From: an uncultured Bacteroidota bacterium
Lineage (GTDB): Bacteria; Bacteroidota; Bacteroidia; Flavobacteriales_D; Crocinitomicaceae
Direction: 5' to 3'
Length of the DNA stretch: 40,773 nt
NCBI GenBank assembly: GCA_937899625.1
Contig: CALCCB010000040.1
Location: 1-40,773 of the forward strand
Each line of letters starts with the position of its first letter. Within the stretch, counting starts at the first letter, position 1. Made by a program: the position numbers and the translations under genes. Below the pieces are notes generated by a model. It searched no databases and was not told the DNA's origin. It saw nothing but the letters and a program-made list of their open reading frames with translations. Positions 34,090 through 40,773 of the stretch are shown piece after piece.

Positions 34090-35562
34090 TTATTTGTTTT
34101 CTTCTTTTGGTAAATAGTGCAGGATCACACGCGCATCCTGTGTCAAATATTTCTGCGCAACACGTTGAATATCTTCACGAGTAACTTTCATGTACTTGTC
34201 CAATTCAGTATTCACGCGGTTTGCAGTACCATAGTAAACGTGATTGTTTGCAAGGTTTTCTGCGATCCCGGCAACTGATGAGTTTGAGCTAATGAAATCG
34301 TTTTCGATCTTGTTTCTGATCTTCTCAAATTCTTCCTGAGTGATCAATTCTTTTTTCATTAGATCGATCTGCTCATCAAACTCTTTCTGAATGTCATCAA
34401 GGCTGTTTCCTGCTGATGCGATCGCAGCGAAGATTCCTAGACCAGCATCTTCAAGGCCATAGTTAAATGAGAAAGCGAATGTTGCCATTTGCTTTTTCTC
34501 AACGATGGTTTTATTGATTCGTGATGAAGAACCACCAGATAATACCTCGTTCATGAAGTCAAGCGCATATGAATCTTCGTTGGTTTGAGGTGGGAATTTG
34601 TAGCCCATAAAGATCGCGGGTAACTGAATGTTATCATAGATCACATCCTTTTTAACACTAGTCAATTTTTCAGTGTCTTTCGCTGGACGAGGGATATCGA
34701 TCGGTTTTGCAGAAAGAGAAGCGATCAGCTTCTTTGCTTCCGGAGATTTTGATTTCATGAATTCCTTCGCTTCGAACTTTGACTTATCAACGCCATATCT
34801 TGCTGTGAAATCAGCATCAGAAAGATTCTCAAAGTCTCTGAATAAAGTAATTGCTTGTCCTTTCGGCATAGAAGCAAAATACTTATCGATCCACTTTTTA
34901 GTTTGTTCTATGTCAAGGTCACCCGCGATTGATAATGTTGCATTCGCAGGAACATAGAAGGTCTTATAGAAATTCACATAATCCTCTTCCTGTGCTGCAT
35001 CAAGGTGTTCCATACTTCCGATTGGTGCCCAGTTATATGGGTGAACAGTGAACAGTCTTGCAAACATTTCCGTGAAGAAAGATCCGTATGGTTGATTATC
35101 TACACGCTGTCTCTTTTCTTCCTTAACAACACTTCTTTGAGTTTCAATACCTGTATTGTCAACTTTTGCATGAAGCATTCTTTCAGATTCCAACCAAAGC
35201 CCAAGCTCAAGTTGATTAGAAGGAAGGATTTCATAATAATAGGTTCTGTCCTGAGAAGTGTTGGCATTCAACATACCACCATTTTTTTCTACAAGCTCAG
35301 AATACTCTCCTCTGCCAATATTTGCAGATCCTTCAAATAAAAGGTGTTCAAAGAAGTGTGCGAATCCTGTTCGCTCCGTACTTTCATTCTTTGATCCTAC
35401 GTGATACAGCACAGAAACTGCAACGATCGGTGTTGATCTTTCCTGATGTAGGATCACATGGATCCCGTTTGGAAGATCATATTCAACAAACTCGATCTTT
35501 CGCTGCGAATTTGCTGTCAGCGCGCCTACTATAAATAGTCCGCTTAAAATGATTTTTCTCAT
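34090..35562 (-). CDS. Active M16B zinc metallopeptidase subunit
   Basis: The 490 residues include a signal peptide ending at TANSQ. The inverted zinc motif HFFEH (H69, E72, H73) lies in the FAHFFEHLLFEGS context, and the distal ligand is probably E149 (VVKEEKRQR). The C-terminal half (about 285-490, LPAIFMGYKFPP, MNEVLSGGSSSRINK, LENLANNHVYYG) is the second M16 domain. Such pairs degrade peptides and misfolded fragments, the active half cutting while the inactive half holds the substrate. The signal peptide places it in the periplasm. It is first in an operon with the 32000-34081 subunit. Confidence 0.95.
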   Translation of the reverse strand: MRKIILSGLFIVGALTANSQRKIEFVEYDLPNGIHVILHQERSTPIVAVSVLYHVGSKNESTERTGFAHFFEHLLFEGSANIGRGEYSELVEKNGGMLNANTSQDRTYYYEILPSNQLELGLWLESERMLHAKVDNTGIETQRSVVKEEKRQRVDNQPYGSFFTEMFARLFTVHPYNWAPIGSMEHLDAAQEEDYVNFYKTFYVPANATLSIAGDLDIEQTKKWIDKYFASMPKGQAITLFRDFENLSDADFTARYGVDKSKFEAKEFMKSKSPEAKKLIASLSAKPIDIPRPAKDTEKLTSVKKDVIYDNIQLPAIFMGYKFPPQTNEDSYALDFMNEVLSGGSSSRINKTIVEKKQMATFAFSFNYGLEDAGLGIFAAIASAGNSLDDIQKEFDEQIDLMKKELITQEEFEKIRNKIENDFISSNSSVAGIAENLANNHVYYGTANRVNTELDKYMKVTREDIQRVAQKYLTQDARVILHYLPKEENK

Positions 35563-35698
35563 GTACTAACAAATTTGATAGGTTACAAAGAAAATATCTT
35601 TTCTAGAATTGAGGCATGCGATATGATAATCGGTAGGCTATTTTGACCAGTGGTTGATTTTGAGGAAAAAATGGTTCGGATTTTGTTTAAATTTGATC

Positions 35699-36781
35699 AT
35701 GCTTAGAAAAATCTTGTTCTTCATCCTCATTTTAACATCGGGGATTCTTTCGGCTCAGCGAGTTATACCGTTTGAAGATTTCAATAATTATTTCAGAACG
35801 TTTGAAAATGGGACATTTAGGCAACTGGAGTTTCAGAGAATCAAAGAATTCAAGGCTGGTGATGAGTTTGTGGCTTATATCGACAATAGAGGCAATCTGA
35901 GAGTATATAATGGTGTTGAACGTCAAGATATCTCGAACATGAATGTGAATTATGAGGTTTCTGACCACTTGATGGCATATAGCATTGGCCCAACGTTGAA
36001 TTTGTGGGATGAGGGAAAGCTAAGAACCTTGACCTATTTTGCACAGAATTTTGCGGTTAGAGATAGTATCGTGGTATTTGAGGATACAAGATTCAAAACA
36101 GTTTGTGTCTATTATAATAAAGAGATCAAGCAGTTTCTTCAACTAACTGGTGATGTTTCCATGCCACAGGCAATTGGAGATAATATTGTTGCCTTTAAGG
36201 ATAATGGAAATTATTTCAAGATCCTGTACAGAGGTGAAGTATTTGAATTGGGTGTGTGGAATGGAACGATCGATTTTCAAGCGGGATGTGACATTATTTG
36301 CTTCAATGACCCGACCACCAGAACCTTCGCTGTTTTTGATAAAGGACAATTCCTGGATGTTGAACAATTCTGGATCAAAAAATACAAGGCTGGAAGAGGT
36401 TTTATCGTTTATGAAGATCTGGGAGGAAACTTGATGTACTACAAAGATGGTGAAAAGCACCAGCTGTCAAATTTTGGAGCAGGTAGCTGGGATGTGAAGG
36501 ATGATATCGTGTACTGGACTGAAAACACCTTTGCTTATGCGCTTCAGAATGGAAAGAAAGTGCAGCTCGGAAATGTGATTCCGAAAGATTACCTAATCAA
36601 GAACAACGTGATCGCTTTTCGAAACGTAATGGGAGGAGTAAGCGCATTGGTTGATGGTGAGATCGTTGAACTGACCAATCAGATGGATGCAGAATACGAG
36701 ATCTTCGGAAATTCTGTGCTGGTGAAGTTATTCAATAAATCATTTATCGTTTACAGCGACGGTAAGAAATACCAGACCTGA
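35699..36781 (+). CDS. Secreted repeat protein, beta-propeller-like, family not recognised
   Basis: The ATG at 35699 starts a clear signal peptide (MLRKILFFILILTSGILSAQ); the earlier TTG at 35654 would add a poor N-terminus. The mature part is built from eight or nine repeats of about 34-38 residues (residues of about 52-360). Each has a GDxIVAF-type strand, a bend, a strand ending in VYxxG, then a hydrophobic pair: for example DNIVAFKDNG...ILYRGEVFEL, DDIVYWTENT...ALQNGKKVQL and NNVIAFRNVM...ALVDGEIVEL. This periodicity suits a beta-propeller or solenoid. I see no TolB/WD40/Kelch signature or catalytic motif. The gene stands alone upstream of the DUF4494 operon and has no T9SS tail. Confidence 0.75.
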   Translation: MLRKILFFILILTSGILSAQRVIPFEDFNNYFRTFENGTFRQLEFQRIKEFKAGDEFVAYIDNRGNLRVYNGVERQDISNMNVNYEVSDHLMAYSIGPTLNLWDEGKLRTLTYFAQNFAVRDSIVVFEDTRFKTVCVYYNKEIKQFLQLTGDVSMPQAIGDNIVAFKDNGNYFKILYRGEVFELGVWNGTIDFQAGCDIICFNDPTTRTFAVFDKGQFLDVEQFWIKKYKAGRGFIVYEDLGGNLMYYKDGEKHQLSNFGAGSWDVKDDIVYWTENTFAYALQNGKKVQLGNVIPKDYLIKNNVIAFRNVMGGVSALVDGEIVELTNQMDAEYEIFGNSVLVKLFNKSFIVYSDGKKYQT

Positions 36782-36838
36782 TCTCCAAATTGTTAACATT
36801 TTCCGATTTGATTTTCTCTGAAAGGGGAATAATCTGAG

Positions 36839-36846
36839 TATCTTTG
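36839..36846 (+). promoter_or_regulatory. -7 promoter box (TATCTTTG) for the DUF4494-pdxH-M16 operon
   Basis: TATCTTTG matches TAnnTTTG exactly and lies 28 bases before the ATG at 36875. No good TTG is found at the expected -33 distance. The leader would be about 24 bases. Confidence 0.5.
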
Positions 36847-36874
36847 CTTTTCGAAAAATTAACGACAACACGCT

Positions 36875-37450
36875 ATGACAAACTGGTTTACAGTCAAGGT
36901 GAAATACACCAAACAGTTAGAAAACGGACTTTTTAAGAGAGTTTCAGAACCTTACCTTCTTGCCGCAATGACATTTACAGATGCTGAGGCAAGGATTTAT
37001 GAAGAGTTGGGCGCTGTAATTCGAGGAGAATTCAATGTGGTTGGTATCGCTCGTACGGAATTACACGATATTTTCATGTATGATGACGCTGATCAGTGGT
37101 ACAAAGTGAAAGTTACTTATGAAAGAGAGGATGGGGATGATGAGAAAAAGAAAAAAGTAGCTCAGAACTTTCTGGTTTCTGCTCATACTGCGAAAGATGC
37201 ATACGACAGGATCAAAGAAAGCCTTTCTTCCTACTTGGTGGATTTCCATATCCCTTCAATTATGCTTTCTCCAATTGTTGAAATTTTTCCTCCTGCGGAA
37301 AATCTGGACAGAGAGATCAGTAGAACAAAAATTGAAGATGAGCTTCCTGAATTAGCTCCAAAAGGAAAAGTATATTCTGCTCCGGATGAGGATTTGGAGT
37401 TGGATGAAGATGGGAGTGAACTTGAAGATGAGTACACCGACAATGAATAA
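36875..37450 (+). CDS. DUF4494 family protein
   Basis: The 191-residue soluble cytoplasmic protein starts MTNWFTVKVKYTKQLENG and has the DUF4494 body (about 1-145): TFTDAEARIYEELG, a second KVKVTYERE strand and KKKVAQNFLVSAHTAKDAYDRI. It appears to contain two related alpha/beta halves (WFTVKVKY... and WYKVKVTY...), suggesting internal duplication. The C-terminal roughly 40 residues are strongly acidic and probably disordered. DUF4494 has no known function and is largely confined to Bacteroidota. The gene is the first of three: pdxH starts 3 bases after its stop. Confidence 0.88.
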   Translation: MTNWFTVKVKYTKQLENGLFKRVSEPYLLAAMTFTDAEARIYEELGAVIRGEFNVVGIARTELHDIFMYDDADQWYKVKVTYEREDGDDEKKKKVAQNFLVSAHTAKDAYDRIKESLSSYLVDFHIPSIMLSPIVEIFPPAENLDREISRTKIEDELPELAPKGKVYSAPDEDLELDEDGSELEDEYTDNE

Positions 37451-37453
37451 TGG

Positions 37454-38098
37454 ATGAAAGAGTTTCTCGAACTTCTTAAAAATGATCATCATCAGTTTGA
37501 TCAGGGAAAGCTGGAAGACTTTTTAGGTGTTGAGCCTATGAAGCCAATGACTTTATGGTTAAAGGAAGCAATGGAGAAAAATGTTCATGAGCCAAATGCC
37601 ATCTCCGTTTCTACCATTGGTGAAGATGGATTTCCAATCTCCAGGATCGTTTATCTGAAGGATCTGATGGAGGAAGGCTTGGTTTTTTATACGAATTACT
37701 CAAGTGCCAAAGGAAAAGCGATCGAAAGAAATCCAAACGTACACATCCTGATCTTCTGGCCTGAATTGGAAAGACAGATAAGTATAAAGGGACATGTAGA
37801 AAGAGTTCCTTCAGAAATGAGTGATGCTTATTTTGAGTCCAGACCTTGGGGGAGCAAAATCGGAGCTTGGGCTTCTCATCAGAGTGATGCGCTTGATTCC
37901 AGAAAGGAGCTCGAGGACCGCGTTCATGAGTATGCTGAAAAGTTTCCGGATGATGTTCCTCGTCCAGATCATTGGGGAGGGTACCTGGTTCGCCCTGTTG
38001 AGGTTGAGTTCTGGCAAGGTAGAAGATCAAGGTTGCACGACAGGATCGTATATCGAAAGAGTGAAAGCAGGTGGGAGATTTTTAGAAGGAATCCTTGA
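37454..38098 (+). CDS. pdxH: Pyridoxamine 5'-phosphate oxidase
   Basis: FMN-dependent oxidation of pyridoxine or pyridoxamine 5'-phosphate to pyridoxal 5'-phosphate, the last step of vitamin B6 salvage. The 214 residues have the family length and landmarks: NAISVSTIGEDGFPISRIVYLKD, FYTNYSSAKGKAIERNP, the central ESRPWGSKIGAWASHQS, and the C-terminal signature EFWQGRRSRLHDR near residue 195. It sits tightly between DUF4494 (3 bases) and the M16 peptidase, whose ATG overlaps its TGA (TGATG), implying translational coupling. Confidence 0.97.
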   Translation: MKEFLELLKNDHHQFDQGKLEDFLGVEPMKPMTLWLKEAMEKNVHEPNAISVSTIGEDGFPISRIVYLKDLMEEGLVFYTNYSSAKGKAIERNPNVHILIFWPELERQISIKGHVERVPSEMSDAYFESRPWGSKIGAWASHQSDALDSRKELEDRVHEYAEKFPDDVPRPDHWGGYLVRPVEVEFWQGRRSRLHDRIVYRKSESRWEIFRRNP

Positions 38099-39357
38099 TG
38101 CATGAAATACATCCAAATATCATTTCTTTAAACAATGGAATTCGAGTTGTTTTTGAACATCGCGATTCATTTGTTGCGCATATGGGGGTGATGATCCTTT
38201 CCGGTTCTAGATTTGAGGGGCCAGGGGAAGATGGTCTTGCTCATTTTGTAGAACACTGCATATTTAAAGGAACTAAAAAGCGAAATTCAATTCAGATCGT
38301 GTCGGATCTGGATAAAGTAGGAGGTGAGCTGAACGCATACACGAATAAAGAAGAGCTTTGTGTTTATGCATCTTTTCGAAGACAACATTTTGATATCGCA
38401 GCGGATCTCTTGAGTGATATTGTGAAAAATGCTGATTTTCCCGAAGAGGAGATTGAAAAAGAGAAGGATGTTGTTCTGGATGAGATCCTTTCCTATGAAG
38501 ATTCACCTGTGGACAATCTGATCGAAGATTTCGAAGCATTGCTATTCAAAGATCATCCGCTTGGAGAAAATATTTTAGGATCTAAAAAGTCAGTGAAATC
38601 TTTTACCCGAAAACAGATCTTAAATTTTGTACATCGCTTATTTGTTCCTGAAAGAATGGTGGTCTCCGTTGTAGGGAACTTTGAGATTGAAGCGTTGAAA
38701 TCGCAGTTGGAAGAGTATTTTGGATCCATAAAAGGAAAAGATAACGGAATTAATGTGGTGGCGCCTAAATTGGTAAAACCGTTCAAAGTACTTAAGAAGA
38801 ATGCGAACAGTCAGGTTCATTATGTTCTGGGAGGAATAGCACCTTCTTATAATGATGATGAAAGAAGGCTGATGGCGCTATTGATCAACTATCTGGGTGG
38901 GCCAGCCTCTAATTCAAAGTTGTCTCTTCTGATTCGTGAAGAAAAAGGATATGCCTATAATATCGAAGGAGGATATTCGTCTTATTCTGACTCAGGATTC
39001 TGGACCATTTATCTGGGTACCGATAGGAAATATTTGAAAGAATGCATTCAATTGGTTAGTTCAGAGCTGGATAAGGTGATCCGTGAGGGAATTCCTGCGG
39101 ATGAGCTTGAGCAATCCAAAGAGCAATTGAAGGGGCATATTGCTTTGTCTCTGGACTCTAATCTTGAGCTCATGTTTAGTCATGCAAAGAATATCCTGAT
39201 CCATAATGAGATCGATTCGATCGTTCATATCCATGAGATCATTGATTCGATCGACGGAAATGATATCAAGGAATTTGCTGCCAGAGTTTTTGATCCGAAT
39301 AAGGTTTCTGAGCTTACGTATGATATTCCATTCTTTAAGCGACTAATTAATCGTTGA
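38098..39357 (+). CDS. M16 family zinc peptidase (mitochondrial-processing-peptidase-like)
   Basis: The 419-residue product is counted from the ATG at 38098, which overlaps the pdxH stop by one base; a TTG three bases earlier is an alternative. There is no signal peptide, so it should be cytoplasmic. The zinc site is HFVEH (H49, E52, H53), and the distal glutamate probably lies in DVVLDEILSYEDSP. The C-terminal half has YVLGGIAPSYNDDERR and the REEKGYAYNIEG arginine/tyrosine motif. Unlike the periplasmic pair at 32000-35562, this protein carries both functions in one chain or forms a homodimer, as YmxG/PqqL-type single proteins do. Confidence 0.95.
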   Translation: MHEIHPNIISLNNGIRVVFEHRDSFVAHMGVMILSGSRFEGPGEDGLAHFVEHCIFKGTKKRNSIQIVSDLDKVGGELNAYTNKEELCVYASFRRQHFDIAADLLSDIVKNADFPEEEIEKEKDVVLDEILSYEDSPVDNLIEDFEALLFKDHPLGENILGSKKSVKSFTRKQILNFVHRLFVPERMVVSVVGNFEIEALKSQLEEYFGSIKGKDNGINVVAPKLVKPFKVLKKNANSQVHYVLGGIAPSYNDDERRLMALLINYLGGPASNSKLSLLIREEKGYAYNIEGGYSSYSDSGFWTIYLGTDRKYLKECIQLVSSELDKVIREGIPADELEQSKEQLKGHIALSLDSNLELMFSHAKNILIHNEIDSIVHIHEIIDSIDGNDIKEFAARVFDPNKVSELTYDIPFFKRLINR

Positions 39358-39918
39358 TCATTTCCTGAATGGGTAAAGATGATTCCTGTCTTCATTGATC
39401 ATGACATATCGAATCCGATCAAATTCTTCCCTGCCATAATCTTCTCTGGTAAAATAATAAGTGAGTCCAAAACAACAGTTGCACGCGCAATACCCTGCGC
39501 CATAACCGTAATAGATCAATTGAAAAATTGTGTCGTCTACGACTGATGCGTCTCCAAGGAAAGAGTGGCAGCAATTCGCACTTATCTGGATATTGACGAG
39601 GAGACTGGTGTCTGTGAGATCAATATTCTGGACAAAATCAGCAAAGCTCTCAGGTTTCCCCATGTCATTCATGCATTCTGAACCATTCATGCTTTGCAAG
39701 TACAATCCAAAACCATACAGATATACCTGGTTAGAAGTATTAGGTAAAAGGGTGGTGCCGAATAGTATGGTGCCGTCCATTGGACTATTAATAACTATTG
39801 TATCGTTTAGCTTTTCTGGAAGTAGCTCTGGTTTTAACGGGTATTGTATTACGATTGTATCCTGAGAGAACAAGGTTGTGTTTAAAAAGACGACTAAAAG
39901 GTAGAAGAACGTTTTCAA
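39358..39918 (-). CDS. Unknown Cys-rich secreted protein
   Basis: The 186 residues include a signal peptide ending at TLFSQ. The mature protein contains an unusual cysteine cluster (GYCACNCCFG near residue 143-152) and another pair (ANCCHSF), plus SECMND. I see no known metal-binding pattern that fits exactly, and the cysteines could form disulfides or hold a metal. The family is not recognised. It converges with the M16 peptidase gene with no base between the stop codons, and its start is 195 bases from the glutamine synthetase start on the other strand. Confidence 0.65.
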   Translation of the reverse strand: MKTFFYLLVVFLNTTLFSQDTIVIQYPLKPELLPEKLNDTIVINSPMDGTILFGTTLLPNTSNQVYLYGFGLYLQSMNGSECMNDMGKPESFADFVQNIDLTDTSLLVNIQISANCCHSFLGDASVVDDTIFQLIYYGYGAGYCACNCCFGLTYYFTREDYGREEFDRIRYVMINEDRNHLYPFRK

Positions 39919-40018
39919 GCGGATAATTTTTGAAAAGATAATTGAAATTGATGAAAAAGTAACGAGTTAAATGGGTTTTTAGGCTTATTTAAAGGAAAAA
40001 TATTAAAAATTTCAAGAG

Positions 40019-40040
40019 ACCCCCTTTCTAAACAGGGGGT
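40019..40040. other. GC-rich hairpin upstream of glutamine synthetase promoter
   Basis: ACCCCC (40019-40024) and GGGGGT (40035-40040) are inverted around a 10-base loop, in otherwise very AT-rich DNA (39919-40113). It lies about 50 bases upstream of the -7 box at 40089-40096. There is no T-run directly after it on either strand. It may be a terminator remnant or a protein-binding site. Confidence 0.35.
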
Positions 40041-40088
40041 GTTGATAAAAAATCATTAAAAATTTTAATTAAGGGTTTAAATTTGAAG

Positions 40089-40096
40089 TACATTTG
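40089..40096 (+). promoter_or_regulatory. -7 promoter box (TACATTTG) for glutamine synthetase
   Basis: TACATTTG matches TAnnTTTG exactly and ends 17 bases before the ATG at 40114. No clear TTG lies 19-21 bases upstream; the region there reads TAATTAAGG. The leader would be about 13 bases. Confidence 0.5.
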
Positions 40097-40113
40097 CACA
40101 AAATCTTTCAAAA

Positions 40114-40773
40114 ATGGCAACAAAAAGGCAGCAAGCTTATCAGGATGTGTTGAACAGAACACCAAAATACATTGAGTACAATGGGAAATTATCTGATTTA
40201 TTTGGTCAGAACGTATTTCATATGGAAGTAATGAGGGAGTATCTTCCTTCAGAAGCGTTTAAATCAATGGCTGAGTCCATTCAGAATGGAACTCAGTTGG
40301 ATCGTAAAATGGCAGATCAGGTAGCTTCAGCTATGAAAGATTGGGCTTTGACAAAAGGAGCTACGCATTATACACACTGGTTTCAGCCTTTGACAGGAGC
40401 AACAGCTGAAAAGCACGACAGCTTTATCACGCCAACTTCCGACGGCCGGGTCATCGAAAAATTTGATGGCTCTTTGCTTGTTCAGCAAGAGCCGGATGCA
40501 AGCTCATTTCCCAACGGAGGCATTCGCAATACGTTTGAGGCACGGGGATACACGCTGTGGGATCCGAGCAGCCCTCCGTTTTTGATCGGAGAGACGCTGT
40601 GCATTCCCACCATCTTTATCGCATACACAGGACAGTCGCTCGACAACAAAGCGCCACTGCTCAAAGCCCTCACGGCAGTGGACAAGGCCGCTTCTGAAGT
40701 GTGTCAGTATTTCGACAAGAACGTCACCAAGGTGGTGGCCACCTTGGGATGGGAGCAGGAGTATTTTTTGGTG
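40114..40773 (+). CDS. glnN: Glutamine synthetase type III, N-terminal part (3' truncated by window edge)
   Basis: 220 codons are present and the frame is open to the window end. The ATP-dependent ligation of ammonia to glutamate by the large GSIII type is indicated by YNGKLSDLFGQNVF, DWALTKGATHYTHWFQPLTGATAEKHDSF, EPDASSFPNGG, FEARGYTLWDPSSPPF, CIPTIFIAYTGQSLD and GWEQEYFLV, all hallmark GSIII N-domain segments. The start follows a TACATTTG promoter box. The G+C content is about 39% over 40114-40380 but about 54% over 40441-40773, with codons such as CTG, CTC, GCC and GAC becoming common, although the protein stays a good GSIII throughout. This points to a composite gene or a composite contig. 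Confidence 0.93.
   Translation, partial: MATKRQQAYQDVLNRTPKYIEYNGKLSDLFGQNVFHMEVMREYLPSEAFKSMAESIQNGTQLDRKMADQVASAMKDWALTKGATHYTHWFQPLTGATAEKHDSFITPTSDGRVIEKFDGSLLVQQEPDASSFPNGGIRNTFEARGYTLWDPSSPPFLIGETLCIPTIFIAYTGQSLDNKAPLLKALTAVDKAASEVCQYFDKNVTKVVATLGWEQEYFLV

Noticed and set aside
35654-35698. TTG at 35654 as the repeat-protein start
   Set aside because: The added residues (ILRKKWFGFCLNLI) disrupt an otherwise ideal signal peptide that starts at the ATG 35699.
40482-40685. 67-codon minus-strand ORF in the glutamine synthetase region
   Set aside because: It is antisense to a family-conserved segment and is produced by the higher G+C of that part of the gene.
1-40773. Defence system, prophage, IS or CRISPR signals
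   Set aside because: I looked for transposase, integrase, restriction, toxin-antitoxin, phage structural and direct-repeat arrays and saw none; the large intergenic repeat and the glycine-rich coding repeat are the only repetitive elements.

Overview
The window reads as a chromosomal segment of a marine or freshwater Bacteroidota, most likely Flavobacteriales (Crocinitomicaceae/Cryomorphaceae-like). The evidence is: at least eight secreted proteins ending in type IX secretion (T9SS) type-A sorting domains (YPNP-type tails); several promoters with the Bacteroidota -7 box TAnnTTTG instead of sigma70 boxes; a TonB-C protein with a signal peptide; DUF4494; and a type III glutamine synthetase. Most of the window is moderately AT-rich, the genes are tightly packed, and no stretch over about 300 bases lacks a gene. 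I see no tRNA, rRNA, CRISPR array, IS element or phage module.

Layout. 1-5958: the tail of an AT-rich unknown ORF, a PA-domain T9SS protein, an unknown secreted protein, a Cu(I) P-type ATPase (copA) and a short M24 metallopeptidase-like protein. 6000-10248 (all minus): an Asp-box propeller T9SS protein, an AraC regulator, a lipoprotein, a SOUL heme-binding protein and a SprB-repeat T9SS protein. 10426-13642: a TonB-C protein, an unknown membrane-anchored protein and a divergent LysM protein. 13647-19151: a PHB-depolymerase-type esterase coupled to an Mpo1-like (DUF962) membrane protein, a T9SS carboxylesterase divergent from a penicillin-acylase family Ntn hydrolase, and a small secreted protein. 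19286-25409: lipoprotein MsrA, a Nudix hydrolase, a giant Asp-box/PKD T9SS protein and an M1 aminopeptidase. 25472-30948: a glycine-rich T9SS protein, a DUF4833 protein, a lipoprotein and a CocE/S15-like T9SS hydrolase. 31033-35562 (minus): an OmpA-like protein and an M16 pair made of one zinc-active and one zinc-dead subunit. 35699-39918: an unrecognised repeat (propeller-like) protein, the DUF4494-pdxH-M16 operon and a Cys-rich secreted protein. 40114-end: the N-terminal part of glutamine synthetase III.

Functional theme. The region is dominated by envelope and extracellular biology: cell-surface adhesins or propellers, secreted esterases and peptidases (M1, three M16, M24-like, S15-like, penicillin acylase), plus housekeeping genes (pdxH, msrA, mutT-like, glutamine synthetase). 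No defence system or mobile island is evident. The most striking anomaly is inside the last gene. The glutamine synthetase reading frame stays intact, but base composition jumps from about 39% to about 54% G+C near 40400-40440, which suggests intragenic recombination or a chimeric contig end. Other points of interest are the inactive M16 subunit fused to a LolA-like domain, an 8-9-repeat propeller-like secreted protein with no family I can name, a roughly 300-residue glycine-rich segment in a T9SS cargo, and an intergenic inverted repeat that looks like a dispersed flavobacterial element.
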